Both the position numbers and the translations under genes were made by a program. A DNA stretch of 17,770 bases, taken from NCBI GenBank assembly GCA_964617245.1, contig CAZTWF010000100.1, positions 1 through 17,770 on the forward strand. Direction: 5' to 3'. The notes under the pieces were generated by a model. That model had not been told where the DNA came from. It worked only from the letters and a program-made list of their open reading frames with translations, and did not search any database. The stretch is from WYZ-LMO11 sp964617245 (GTDB taxonomy: Archaea; Thermoproteota; Methanomethylicia; Methanomethylicales; Methanomethylicaceae). Shown piece by piece: positions 4,978-13,828 of the stretch (position 1 is its first letter; the number at the start of each line of letters is the position of its first letter).

Positions 4978-6882
4978 ATGAAAAACATGATGAAAAATTA
5001 TCCTTATTATATTTTTGAAGAAGAATGTAGAAATTTAATAGAAAGAGCATTAAATGAAGAAGAAATAAAAGAAGAAATAAAACTTGAATTTCCTCCATCA
5101 CCTAAGTATGGTGATTTAAGCTTTCCAATTTTTAATATTGCAAAAAAATATGGAAAAAATCCTGAAGATTTTTCAAAATTTATTACTTCAAAAATAAATT
5201 CTTATGAAAAAAATATTATAGAAAAAGTAGAAGCAATTGGAGGTTATATAAACTTCTTTATTGATTATAAAAAATATTCAAAAATTGTTATTGAATCTAT
5301 AATTTCCTTAGGAAAAGAATATGGAAATTTAGATAAAAAAAATATTAAAATTATTGTAGAGCATACAAGTGTAAATCCAGTTCATCCTATACATATTGGT
5401 AGTGCAAGAAATGCAATTATTGGAGATGTTCTTTCAAATATATTAGAAAAAGCAGGATATGAAGTAAAAAGACATTTTTATATTGATGATGTTGGTCTTC
5501 AAGTAGCACAAGCAGCATATGGATATTCAAAAATTAGAAAAACTGAAGGAAAAAAAGATCATTTTATAGGATATATTTATGCAATTACTAATTGTATAAT
5601 TAATATAAGAAAATTAAAAGAAGAAATCAAAAAAATAAATAATGAAGAAAAAATAAGAGAGAAAATAAGAGAATTAGATGAATGGACTTCTATTGCAAAT
5701 GAATTAAGATTAAAAAATGAAAAAATTTTTGATGAATTAGTTAATGAAATATATAAATCTGAAGATCCTGAAGGAGAAATTTTAGAATTATTAAGAAGAT
5801 ATGAAAAAAAGGAAGAAGAAGCTGTAAAGATAATAAGAGAATTATGTGAATTAGTAATTTCAGGATTTAAAGAAACATTAGATAGAATAGGAATAAAATT
5901 TGATAGTTGGGATTGGGAAAGTGAAATAACTTGTTGGAGTGGAAATACAGAGAAAATAATAAATAAACTAATGGAGACTGAATTTGGAAGAATTGATAGA
6001 GGAACAATGATTCTTGATTGTAATGCAATATTAGAGAAATTTAAATTAAAATTTGGAGTTAAGGAAATACCTCCATTAGTATTGAAAAGATCTGATGGAA
6101 CTACACTTTATACTACAAGAGATATTGCATATACAATTTGGAAATTTCAAAAAGCAGATAAAGTTATAAATGTAATTTCAATAGAACAAAGAATTCCTCA
6201 AATACAATTAAAACTTGCATTATATGCTTTAAATTTAGGTGATTTAGCAGAAAGATTAATTCATTTTGGATATGAACTTGTTCACTTACCAGGAATTAAA
6301 ATGTCAGGTAGAAGAGGACGTTATATAACTTTAGATGAAGTATTAGATGAATCAATAAGAAGAGCATATTATGAAGTATCTAAGAGGATTTCTAATGAAG
6401 AAGAAAGAAAAAGAATTTCAGAAATTATTGGAATAGGAGCAGTAAAATATGCATTAATTTCAATTTCTTCAAATAAGCCCATAATATTTACATGGGAAAG
6501 AGTTTTAGATTTTGAAAAAAATAGTGGTCCTTTTATTCAATATGGATATGTAAGAGCATCTAATATAATCGCAAAAGTTGAAAAAGAAGAAGAAGCAAAT
6601 TATGAAGCTTTAAATAATGATTATGAAAAACAAATTATAATGAAGCTTTCATTATTTCCAAAAATAATAAAAGATGCAGCAGAAGAATTAAGACCTGAAA
6701 TCATAGCAGAATATGCAAATGATCTAACATCAATATTTAATTTATTTTATGATAATTTACCAGTATTAAAAGTTGAAGATAAAGGATTAAGAAATGCAAG
6801 AATAAAATTAGTAAAAGCTGTAAAAATTGTACTTGAAAATATATTATCTTTACTTGGAATTAATACACTAGAAAAAATGTAG
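4978..6882 (+). CDS. argS: Arginine-tRNA ligase (ArgRS), class I
   Basis: Charges tRNA-Arg with arginine in the cytoplasm. 634 residues, at the long end for archaeal ArgRS. Order of parts: N-terminal Add-1-like domain (to about residue 100); catalytic Rossmann domain with NPVHPIHIGSARN (HIGH motif at 136-141); KMSGRRG at 441-447 (the KMSKS-equivalent loop); and a C-terminal DALR anticodon-binding domain from about 525, beginning near SGPFIQYGYVRASNII. Residues about 185-300 form a charged, helical insertion in the catalytic domain. Starts at ATG 4978, 4987 and 4990 are all in frame; the first fits a leaderless transcript. Its substrate tRNA-Arg(GCG) is encoded 3.6 kb away, probably by chance. 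Confidence 0.97.
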   Translation: MKNMMKNYPYYIFEEECRNLIERALNEEEIKEEIKLEFPPSPKYGDLSFPIFNIAKKYGKNPEDFSKFITSKINSYEKNIIEKVEAIGGYINFFIDYKKYSKIVIESIISLGKEYGNLDKKNIKIIVEHTSVNPVHPIHIGSARNAIIGDVLSNILEKAGYEVKRHFYIDDVGLQVAQAAYGYSKIRKTEGKKDHFIGYIYAITNCIINIRKLKEEIKKINNEEKIREKIRELDEWTSIANELRLKNEKIFDELVNEIYKSEDPEGEILELLRRYEKKEEEAVKIIRELCELVISGFKETLDRIGIKFDSWDWESEITCWSGNTEKIINKLMETEFGRIDRGTMILDCNAILEKFKLKFGVKEIPPLVLKRSDGTTLYTTRDIAYTIWKFQKADKVINVISIEQRIPQIQLKLALYALNLGDLAERLIHFGYELVHLPGIKMSGRRGRYITLDEVLDESIRRAYYEVSKRISNEEERKRISEIIGIGAVKYALISISSNKPIIFTWERVLDFEKNSGPFIQYGYVRASNIIAKVEKEEEANYEALNNDYEKQIIMKLSLFPKIIKDAAEELRPEIIAEYANDLTSIFNLFYDNLPVLKVEDKGLRNARIKLVKAVKIVLENILSLLGINTLEKM

Positions 6883-6890
6883 TAAAATTA

Positions 6891-6896
6891 TAAAAA
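6891..6896 (-). terminator. Oligo-T stop after the C/D box sRNA
   Basis: On the minus strand a T5 run (GAGCTTTTTA) follows box D and its closing stem directly. Archaeal RNA polymerase terminates at such tracts. It would define the 3' end of the sRNA, or of a carAB read-through transcript that contains it. Confidence 0.4.
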
Positions 6897-6951
6897 GCTC
6901 AGATCTGATGTCACTCTTCATCAATCTGTAATACCAGCAGTCTTCATTGCT
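6896..6951 (-). ncRNA. Candidate C/D box sRNA, D' guide matching the 16S rRNA 530 loop
   Basis: On the minus strand the order is: AGC stem; box C ATGAAGA (6947-6941, one change from RTGATGA); 12-nt guide; box D' CAGA (6928-6925); box C' TTGATGA (6924-6918); 15-nt guide; box D CTGA (6902-6899); GCT closing the stem. The D' guide contains GCTGGTATTA directly before CAGA, the exact complement of TAATACCAGC in the universally conserved archaeal 16S 530-loop region. Counting five bases from D' points to the A of TAATA (A535 in E. coli numbering) as the 2'-O-methylation site. The second guide's target is unassigned. Oddities are box C at one base and the D'/C' boxes touching, where a few bases of spacing are usual. 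It lies 31 bases past the carB stop on the same strand, so it may be processed from the carAB mRNA or have its own promoter. Confidence 0.7.
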
Positions 6952-6982
6952 ATAAAATAATAATAAAAATTTTTAATTAAAC

Positions 6983-9900
6983 TTAACGGTTATCATTATA
7001 ATATTCTTTTAATGATTTAACAGTTAGTTTACCATTTCTTATAGCTTTTATAGCATTAACTGTTGCAATAGCTCCTGGTATTGTAGTAATATATGGAATA
7101 TTTCTTTCTACTGCAGTTCTTCTTATTAAGTAACCTTCTGTTCTTCCTCTTTTTCCTCCTGGAGTATTTATTATTAAATCAAATTTTTGATTGATCATCA
7201 TATCAATAACATTTGGTCTTCCTTGACTTATTTTTTGAACAATATCAACATTTATTCCATTATCTTTTAAAATCTTAGCAGTTCCTTCAGTTGCATAAAT
7301 CTTAAATCCCATATTTTCTAATTCACTTGCTATATTAACAATAGCTTCTTTATCTTCATCTCTTACACTTATTAATACATTTCCTTTTATTGGAAGACGC
7401 ATTCCAGCACCAAGTTCTGCTTTATAATATGCTAAACCAAAATCATAATCTATTCCCATTACTTCTCCTGTAGACTTCATTTCTGGTCCAAGAACAGGAT
7501 CTACATTAGGTAATTTTGAAAATGGAAATACACTTTCTTTTACAGAAATATGTTTTGGAAATAGATTTTCTTTTAATCCAAAATCTTTTAATTTCTTACC
7601 GATCATTAATTTTGCAGCAATTTTTGCTAATGGAACTCCAGTTGCTTTACTTACAAAAGGAACAGTTCTACTAGCTCTTGGATTTGCTTCAAGTACATAT
7701 ACAGTATTATTCTTTACTGCATATTGAATATTAATTAATCCTATTACTTTTAAAGCTAAGGAAATTTTTCTTGTATATTCAACTATTTTATCTATAATTT
7801 CTTTAGGAAGTGATATAGGAGGAAGAACACAAGCAGAATCTCCACTATGAACTCCTGCTTCTTCTATATGCTCCATTATTCCTCCTATATAGACATCTTC
7901 ACCATCACATAATGCATCAATTTCAACTTCTATTGCATGATCAAGGAATTTATCTATTAAGACAGGCTTCTCTGGACTTACATCAAAAGCTTCAGTAATT
8001 CTTTCTTTTAGCATTATTTCATCATAAATAATTTCCATGGCTCTTCCTCCTAATACATAACTTGGTCTTATAAGTATTGGATAGCCAATTTTTCTTGCAA
8101 CTTCTATAGCTTCTTCTAAACTAAAAGCTATTCCATGAGCTGGTTGTGGTATTCCTAATTTCTTCATTAATTCACTAAATCTTTCTCTATCTTCTGCTAT
8201 ATCAATAGAATCTACTGATGTTCCTAAGATCTTTGCACCATATTCTTCTAATTCTTTTGCTATATTAAGTGGAGTTTGACCTCCAAATTGAACTAATATT
8301 CCTTCTGGTTTTTCATTTTCATATATATTCATTACATCTTCAACAGTTATAGGCTCAAAATAAAGTCTATCAGAAGTATCATAATCTGTAGAAACAGTTT
8401 CAGGATTACAATTTACCATTATAGTTTCATAATTTTCTTCTTTTAAGCTTAAAACTGCATGAACACAACAATAATCAAATTCAATTCCTTGTCCTATTCT
8501 ATTTGGTCCTGAACCTAATATCATAATTTTCTTTCTTTTAGTTGGAATTGCTTCATTTTCATCTTCATATGTTGAATAATAATAAGGTGTTTTTGCTTCA
8601 AATTCTGCTGCACATGTATCAACCATTTTATATACTGGAATTATTCTTTTTGATTTTCTTATTTCTCTTACTTCTCTTTCTTTTATATTAAATATATATG
8701 CTAATTGTTTATCAGAATAACCAAGTCTTTTTGCTTCTCTTATTATTTCTTCAGGTATTTCTTCAAATCTATATTTCTTTGATAATTCTTTTAACATTTT
8801 TTCAAATTCAATAAGTTTTTTAATTTTATTTAAGAACCATGGATCAATATAAGTTAATTTATAAACTTCATCTACAGTAAATCCTTGTTCAAAGGCATAT
8901 TTTATATAAAATATTCTATCATGTTGTGGAAATCTTAGTTTATGTATTATTTCTTCTCTACTTGGTTTTTTATCCTTTCCATTAGCTCCAAGTCCATATC
9001 TTCCAATTTCAAGACTTCTTATAGCTTTTTGTAATGCTTCTTCAAAAGTTCTTCCTATAGCCATTACTTCTCCAACACTTTTCATTTGAGTACCAAGTAT
9101 AGGATCAGCTGTTGGAAATTTTTCAAAAGCAAATCTTGGTATTTTTACTACAACATAATCTATAGTTGGTTCAAAACTTGCCATAGTTTCTTTTGTAATA
9201 TCATTAGGAATTTCATCTAATGTATATCCTATTGCTAATTTTGCAGCAATTTTTGCTATTGGAAAGCCTGTAGCTTTAGAAGCAAGAGCAGAAGATCTAC
9301 TTACTCTTGGATTCATTTCTATTGCAAGAATTCTTCCATTATTTGGATTTACAGCAAATTGAATATTACTTCCTCCAGTTTCTACACCTATTTTTCTTAT
9401 TATTTTTATTGCAGCATCTCTTAATTTTTGATATTCATAATCTGTTAATGTTTGAGCAGGAGCAACAGTAATACTATCTCCAGTATGTATTCCCATTGGA
9501 TCAAAGTTTTCAATTGGACAAATTATAACAACATTATCTGCTTTATCTCTCATTACTTCTAATTCATATTCCTTCCATCCTATGACACTTTCTTCAACTA
9601 ATACTTGTCCTATTAGAGATAATTTTAATCCTCTTTCAACAATTTTCTTTAATTCTTCTCTATTATATGCAATTCCTCCTCCTGTTCCTCCTAATGTAAA
9701 TGCTACACGTATAATAGCAGGATATCCTATTTCTTCAACAAATTCTAAGGCTTCTTCAACACTATAAACAGCTTTACTTCTTGGAACTTCTAATCCTATT
9801 TCAAGCATACATTTTTTAAATAAATCTCTATTAGATGCTCTTCTTATAGCATCTGCTTTTGCTCCTATAAGTTCTACACCATATTTTTCTAATATTCCCA

Positions 9901-10213
9901 TTTCATCAAGTTGAATAGCAATATTTAATGCAGTTTGTCCTCCTAGAGTTGGTAAAAGTGCATCTGGTCTTTCTTTTTCTATTATTTTTGCAACAACTTC
10001 AGCATCAAGAGGCTCTATATAAATAACATCTGCCATTGTTGGATCTGTCATTATTGTTGCTGGATTTGAATTTACAAGTATAACTTTATAGCCTTCTTCT
10101 CTTAGAGCTTTACATGCTTGACTTCCTGAATAATCAAATTCAGCTGCTTGAGCTATTATTATTGGTCCAGAGCCTATTACCATAATTTTCTTTATATCTT
10201 CTCTTTTTGGCAT
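6983..10213 (-). CDS. carB: Carbamoyl-phosphate synthase large subunit
   Basis: Makes carbamoyl phosphate from bicarbonate, ammonia (channelled from CarA) and two ATP, feeding arginine and pyrimidine synthesis. 1076 residues, the usual full length, with no intein or split. First ATP-grasp half, residues 1-400 (GSGPIIIAQAAEFDYSGSQA at the start; FPIAKIAAKLAIGYTL); oligomerisation segment, about 400-550; second ATP-grasp half from about 565 (GSGPNRIGQGIEFDYCCVH; ATGVPLAKIAAKLMIG); C-terminal MGS-like regulatory domain from about 940 (NTPGGKRGR near the end). The ATG overlaps the carA stop by one base (TAATG) with GAGGG 7 bases upstream, so translation is coupled to carA. Confidence 0.98.
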   Translation of the reverse strand: MPKREDIKKIMVIGSGPIIIAQAAEFDYSGSQACKALREEGYKVILVNSNPATIMTDPTMADVIYIEPLDAEVVAKIIEKERPDALLPTLGGQTALNIAIQLDEMGILEKYGVELIGAKADAIRRASNRDLFKKCMLEIGLEVPRSKAVYSVEEALEFVEEIGYPAIIRVAFTLGGTGGGIAYNREELKKIVERGLKLSLIGQVLVEESVIGWKEYELEVMRDKADNVVIICPIENFDPMGIHTGDSITVAPAQTLTDYEYQKLRDAAIKIIRKIGVETGGSNIQFAVNPNNGRILAIEMNPRVSRSSALASKATGFPIAKIAAKLAIGYTLDEIPNDITKETMASFEPTIDYVVVKIPRFAFEKFPTADPILGTQMKSVGEVMAIGRTFEEALQKAIRSLEIGRYGLGANGKDKKPSREEIIHKLRFPQHDRIFYIKYAFEQGFTVDEVYKLTYIDPWFLNKIKKLIEFEKMLKELSKKYRFEEIPEEIIREAKRLGYSDKQLAYIFNIKEREVREIRKSKRIIPVYKMVDTCAAEFEAKTPYYYSTYEDENEAIPTKRKKIMILGSGPNRIGQGIEFDYCCVHAVLSLKEENYETIMVNCNPETVSTDYDTSDRLYFEPITVEDVMNIYENEKPEGILVQFGGQTPLNIAKELEEYGAKILGTSVDSIDIAEDRERFSELMKKLGIPQPAHGIAFSLEEAIEVARKIGYPILIRPSYVLGGRAMEIIYDEIMLKERITEAFDVSPEKPVLIDKFLDHAIEVEIDALCDGEDVYIGGIMEHIEEAGVHSGDSACVLPPISLPKEIIDKIVEYTRKISLALKVIGLINIQYAVKNNTVYVLEANPRASRTVPFVSKATGVPLAKIAAKLMIGKKLKDFGLKENLFPKHISVKESVFPFSKLPNVDPVLGPEMKSTGEVMGIDYDFGLAYYKAELGAGMRLPIKGNVLISVRDEDKEAIVNIASELENMGFKIYATEGTAKILKDNGINVDIVQKISQGRPNVIDMMINQKFDLIINTPGGKRGRTEGYLIRRTAVERNIPYITTIPGAIATVNAIKAIRNGKLTVKSLKEYYNDNR

Positions 10214-11298
10214 TAATATTCCCTCAATAAATCTAAAAATCTATCAAAGAAGAAGTAAGTATCATGTGGACCAGGTCCAGCTTCAGGATGATATTGAACA
10301 GTAATAATAGGCATATCTTTATGTTCTAAACCTTCTACAGTATGATCATTTAAATTTATTTGAGTAACTTCTAATCCCTTTGGAAGAGTTTTTTCATCAA
10401 CACTAAAATTATGATTTTGACTTGAAATAAATACTCTTCCAGTTTTAAAATCTTTTACAGGTTGATTACTTCCATGATGTCCAAATTTTAATTTAAATGT
10501 CTTAGCCTTAAAAGCTAGAGCTGTAAGTTGATGTCCTAGACAAATACCAGCTAATGGTAATTTTCCTATAAGATTTCTTATTGTCTCTATAGTTTCTTTA
10601 ACTCTAGCAGGATCTCCAGGACCATTAGATATAAATACACCATTAGGATTCATTTCTAAGATCTTATCAGCAGGAAAATTATATGGAACTATTGTTAAAT
10701 TAATTCCTCTTTTCAATAATTGTCTTATGATACTATTTTTTACACCACAATCAATTAAAACAACTTCATATTTTCCTTTTATATCAATTCTTTTTGGTTC
10801 TTTTACACATACTTTATCAACAAGATCTATATCACTTATAAAAGGTTGATCTTTTGCTATTTTTATTAATTTTTCTTTTTCCATATCAATACCAATAGCT
10901 GCTTTCATTGAGCCATATATTCTTATCTTTTTTGTTAACATTCTCGTATCTACGCCTTCTATTCCTGGAATATCATAAGATTTTAATAATTCTTCTAAAC
11001 TTATTTGACTTCTATAATTACTTGGTTCTCTACATAATTCTCTAACAACAAGTCCTTCAATTTTAATAGAATCACTTTCAAAATCTTCTTTACAAATACC
11101 ATAATTTCCAATTAATGGATATGTAAACATTAATATTTGTCCTTTATAACTTGGATCTGTTATTGCTTCAGTATATCCTGTCATACTAGTACAAAATACT
11201 ATTTCTCCTATAGCATTCTTTTCTGCACCAAAAGCCCTGCCTTCTACATATGTTCCATCTTCAAGTGCTAATGCAGCTTTAATATAATCTCTATACAT
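10213..11298 (-). CDS. carA: Carbamoyl-phosphate synthase small subunit (glutamine amidotransferase)
   Basis: Hydrolyses glutamine and passes ammonia to CarB. 361 residues. The N-terminal CPSase small-chain domain covers about 1-150 (CTSMTGYTEAITDPSYKGQI). The class I amidotransferase domain follows, with FISNGPGDP at 223-230, the nucleophile C253 in GICLGHQ, and the H337/E339 dyad in QYHPEAGPGP; all three catalytic residues are intact. ATG start; no clear Shine-Dalgarno, so the message may have a very short leader. First gene of the carAB operon. Confidence 0.97.
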   Translation of the reverse strand: MYRDYIKAALALEDGTYVEGRAFGAEKNAIGEIVFCTSMTGYTEAITDPSYKGQILMFTYPLIGNYGICKEDFESDSIKIEGLVVRELCREPSNYRSQISLEELLKSYDIPGIEGVDTRMLTKKIRIYGSMKAAIGIDMEKEKLIKIAKDQPFISDIDLVDKVCVKEPKRIDIKGKYEVVLIDCGVKNSIIRQLLKRGINLTIVPYNFPADKILEMNPNGVFISNGPGDPARVKETIETIRNLIGKLPLAGICLGHQLTALAFKAKTFKLKFGHHGSNQPVKDFKTGRVFISSQNHNFSVDEKTLPKGLEVTQINLNDHTVEGLEHKDMPIITVQYHPEAGPGPHDTYFFFDRFLDLLREY

Positions 11299-11419
11299 AG
11301 ATCTTTAAAAAGGAATTTTGAAATGGGTTATTAAGCTTTTCGGATTTAATTTTTAATGAAAAGTATTTATTATACTTCTTATAAGTTTTATAACTGTAAA
11401 ACTAATTTGAGGTGAGAGT
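11299..11419. promoter_or_regulatory. Divergent promoter region, carA / inositol-phosphate synthase
   Basis: On plus, a TATA-like GTATTTATTATA (11363-11374), preceded by AAAA, would start transcription near 11394, leaving a short leader that holds GAGGTGAG (11409-11416) just before the TTG start at 11420. On minus, CTTAATAA near 11330-11337 is the best TATA candidate for carA. No operator-like inverted repeat was recognised. Confidence 0.45.
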
Positions 11420-12487
11420 TTGGGAATCAAAGTTGCTATAATAGGCGTTGGTAATTGTGCTTCAGCATTAGTTCAAGGAGTTTTTTATTATAGAAATACA
11501 AAAGAAAATGAAGAAATTCCTGGAGTTTTACATCCACTTTTAGGAAATTATCATATAAGAGATATTGAATTTGTAGCTGCATTTGATGTAGATACTAATA
11601 AAGTTGGAAAAGATCTATCAGAAGCTATATTTTCTAAGCCAAATAATACAAGAAAATTTTGTGATGTTCCTAAATTAGGTGTAAAAGTAAAAAGAGGTCC
11701 ATTATTAGATGGTATTGGAAAATATTTAAAAGATGTTATAAATATAAGTCAAGATGAAGTTGTTGATATAGCAGAAGAATTAAGAAATTCTGATGCAGAA
11801 ATTGTAGTTAATTATTTACCTGTAGGCTCTGAAAAAGCAACAAGATTTTATACTGAACAAGCAATTAAAGCTAAATGTGCTTTTGTAAATTGTATGCCAG
11901 TTTTTATAGCTTCAGATTTAGAATGGCAAAAAAGATTTTTTGAAAATGGTCTACCTGTTGCAGGAGATGATGTTATGAGCCAAATTGGAGCTACAGTTCT
12001 TCATAAAACTCTTGTAAAACTCTTAGTAGATAGAGGTGTAAGAATATTAGAAAGCTATCAATTGAATATAGGAGGAGATACAGATTTTCTCAATATGTTA
12101 GAAGAAGAACGTTTAGTATCAAAAAGAATTAGTAAAACTTCTGCTGTACAAGCTATGATTCCATATAATATTCCATTAAGAATAGGACCATCAGATTATG
12201 TTCCATTTCTTGAAAATAAAAAAATTTGTTATATCTATATAAAAGGAGAATATTTTGGAAATACTCCTGTTCAAATTGATGTTAAACTTGATGTATGGGA
12301 TGCTCCAAATAGTGCAGGAGTAGTTATTGATGTGATTAGAGCATGTAAAATAGCACTTGATAGAGGAATTGCAGGCCCTCTTATAAGTGTATCAGCATTT
12401 GCATTTAAACATCCTCCAGAACAAATGCCATATGAATTAGCAAAAAGAGCTTTTGAAGAATTTATTGAAGGAAAAAGAGAACGTTAA
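11420..12487 (+). CDS. ino1: myo-Inositol-1-phosphate synthase
   Basis: Converts glucose-6-phosphate to inositol-1-phosphate with bound NAD. 355 residues, the compact archaeal/actinobacterial form. The N-terminal Rossmann motif IIGVGNCASA (residues 7-16) binds NAD. The catalytic domain contains PVAGDDVMSQIGATVLHKTL and LNIGGDTDFLNM, which are strongly conserved, followed by SKTSAVQAMIP and the C-terminal KLDVWDAPNSAGVVIDVIR. In archaea the product feeds inositol phospholipids (archaetidylinositol) or the heat-protectant di-inositol phosphate; no later pathway gene is in the window. The start is TTG, chosen because a strong Shine-Dalgarno (GAGGTGAG) lies a few bases upstream and the Rossmann motif begins right after it. 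It converges with the aminotransferase across 6 bases. Confidence 0.95.
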   Translation: MGIKVAIIGVGNCASALVQGVFYYRNTKENEEIPGVLHPLLGNYHIRDIEFVAAFDVDTNKVGKDLSEAIFSKPNNTRKFCDVPKLGVKVKRGPLLDGIGKYLKDVINISQDEVVDIAEELRNSDAEIVVNYLPVGSEKATRFYTEQAIKAKCAFVNCMPVFIASDLEWQKRFFENGLPVAGDDVMSQIGATVLHKTLVKLLVDRGVRILESYQLNIGGDTDFLNMLEEERLVSKRISKTSAVQAMIPYNIPLRIGPSDYVPFLENKKICYIYIKGEYFGNTPVQIDVKLDVWDAPNSAGVVIDVIRACKIALDRGIAGPLISVSAFAFKHPPEQMPYELAKRAFEEFIEGKRER

Positions 12488-12493
12488 AAAATT

Positions 12494-13783
12494 TTAAATA
12501 TTTTTTAATACTTCATCAAATACTTCAATAGCATAATCTATATTTTCTTTTTTAATGATAAGTGGTGGTTCTATTCTTATAATATTTCCTTCTATTCCTC
12601 CTATTCCAACTAGAATTTTTCTTTTCCATAATTCATTGAGAAATCTTATAGCTTCTTCTTTTCCAGATTGTTTTGTTTTTTTATTTTTTACAAATTCTAT
12701 TCCAATAAGTAATCCAATTCCTCTTATATCACCAATAATTTCATATTTTTCCTTAAGTTCTTCTAATCTTTTTTTGAAATATTCTCCTTTTTCATATGTT
12801 TCTTTAATTATATTTTTTCCTATAAGTTCATCAAGAACAATTTCAGCAGTAACACATGCAATAGCATTTCCACCAAGAGTAGAGAAATGTTCTCCTGGAT
12901 TTAAATAAGAATCATATTCTTCTCTATACATAGTAACAGATAGAGGAAGACCATTTGCTATAGCCTTTGATGTTGTCATTATATCAGGTATTACATTATA
13001 ATTTTCAATTCCCCAAAGTCTTCCTGTTCTTCCATTTCCAGTTTGTACTTCATCACATATAAAAATAATTGAATATTTTTCAAGTATTTTTTTAACTTCT
13101 TTAAAATAATCTTTAGGTGGAACAATTATTCCACCATTTGCCATTATAGGCTCTGCTATAAAAGCTGCAATTGTTTCTCCAACTTCACATTTTATTATAT
13201 CTTCTATATATTTAGCACAGGATAATCCACAATCAGGATATTCTTTATGTCCTAAGGGACATCTATAACAATAAGGATCAGGTGCAAATACCACAGGAGC
13301 ATATGGACTAATACCAATTTTCCAATTAGATTGTCCAGTAGTACTAACAGCATAATAAGTTCTACCATGAAAAGATCTATGAAGTGCTAATATATATGGA
13401 ACTTTTTTTATACGTTTTGCTATTGCTATAGCTGTTTCATTAGCTTCAGAACCACTATTTGAAAAGAAGCATTTTGTTAAAACTCCTCCTGGTGATAAAA
13501 TAGCTAATTTTTTTGCAAGTCTTGCAGTATGTTCAAGATAATAAATAGATGGCATATGAATAAACTTATTTAATTGTTCTTCTATAGCTTTTATAATACG
13601 AGGATTAGGCCATCCTATATTTGATACAGCTATTCCACTATAAAGATCAATATATGCTTCTCCATCTATTGAATAAATTATATCTTCTTCAGCTCTTTCA
13701 GGTATAAAAGGATAATATCTTTTATACATTCTTGATAAATACTTATTGGAAAGCTCAATAATTTCATTGATTTTATTATTCAT
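12494..13783 (-). CDS. Class III pyridoxal-phosphate aminotransferase with a Cys-rich insert
   Basis: Fold-type I PLP enzyme of the acetylornithine/4-aminobutyrate/AGXT2 group, 429 residues. Visible sites are NSGSEANETAIA (PLP phosphate contact, about 109-120), FHGRTYYA (139-145), the cofactor aspartate D244 in FICDEVQTGNGRTG, and the Schiff-base lysine K273 in TTSKAIANGLP. An insert carries C172-x2-C175-x9-C185-x3-C189 (PYCYRCPLGH... PDCGLSCAKY), a possible metal site seen in a subset of these enzymes. The amino donor cannot be read from sequence: 4-aminobutyrate, alanine-glyoxylate, ornithine-type and archaeal racemase activities are all possible. The ATG has no Shine-Dalgarno, and an AT-rich tract just upstream suggests its own promoter in the 45-base gap after the TatD-like gene. 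Confidence 0.9.
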   Translation of the reverse strand: MNNKINEIIELSNKYLSRMYKRYYPFIPERAEEDIIYSIDGEAYIDLYSGIAVSNIGWPNPRIIKAIEEQLNKFIHMPSIYYLEHTARLAKKLAILSPGGVLTKCFFSNSGSEANETAIAIAKRIKKVPYILALHRSFHGRTYYAVSTTGQSNWKIGISPYAPVVFAPDPYCYRCPLGHKEYPDCGLSCAKYIEDIIKCEVGETIAAFIAEPIMANGGIIVPPKDYFKEVKKILEKYSIIFICDEVQTGNGRTGRLWGIENYNVIPDIMTTSKAIANGLPLSVTMYREEYDSYLNPGEHFSTLGGNAIACVTAEIVLDELIGKNIIKETYEKGEYFKKRLEELKEKYEIIGDIRGIGLLIGIEFVKNKKTKQSGKEEAIRFLNELWKRKILVGIGGIEGNIIRIEPPLIIKKENIDYAIEVFDEVLKNI

Positions 13784-13828
13784 AAAATGAATTTTTATTT
13801 TTATTCTAATAAAAATCTATCGCTTAAT

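Noticed and set aside
9582..9767. Open frame of 61 codons on the plus strand
   Set aside because: Antisense to carB, Ser/Pro/Thr-rich in the way typical of antisense frames; the carB reading is certain.
12555..12908. Open frame of 117 codons on the plus strand
   Set aside because: Antisense to the aminotransferase, with Ser/Phe/Pro repeats from reversed Lys/Glu/Gly codons and no start signals.
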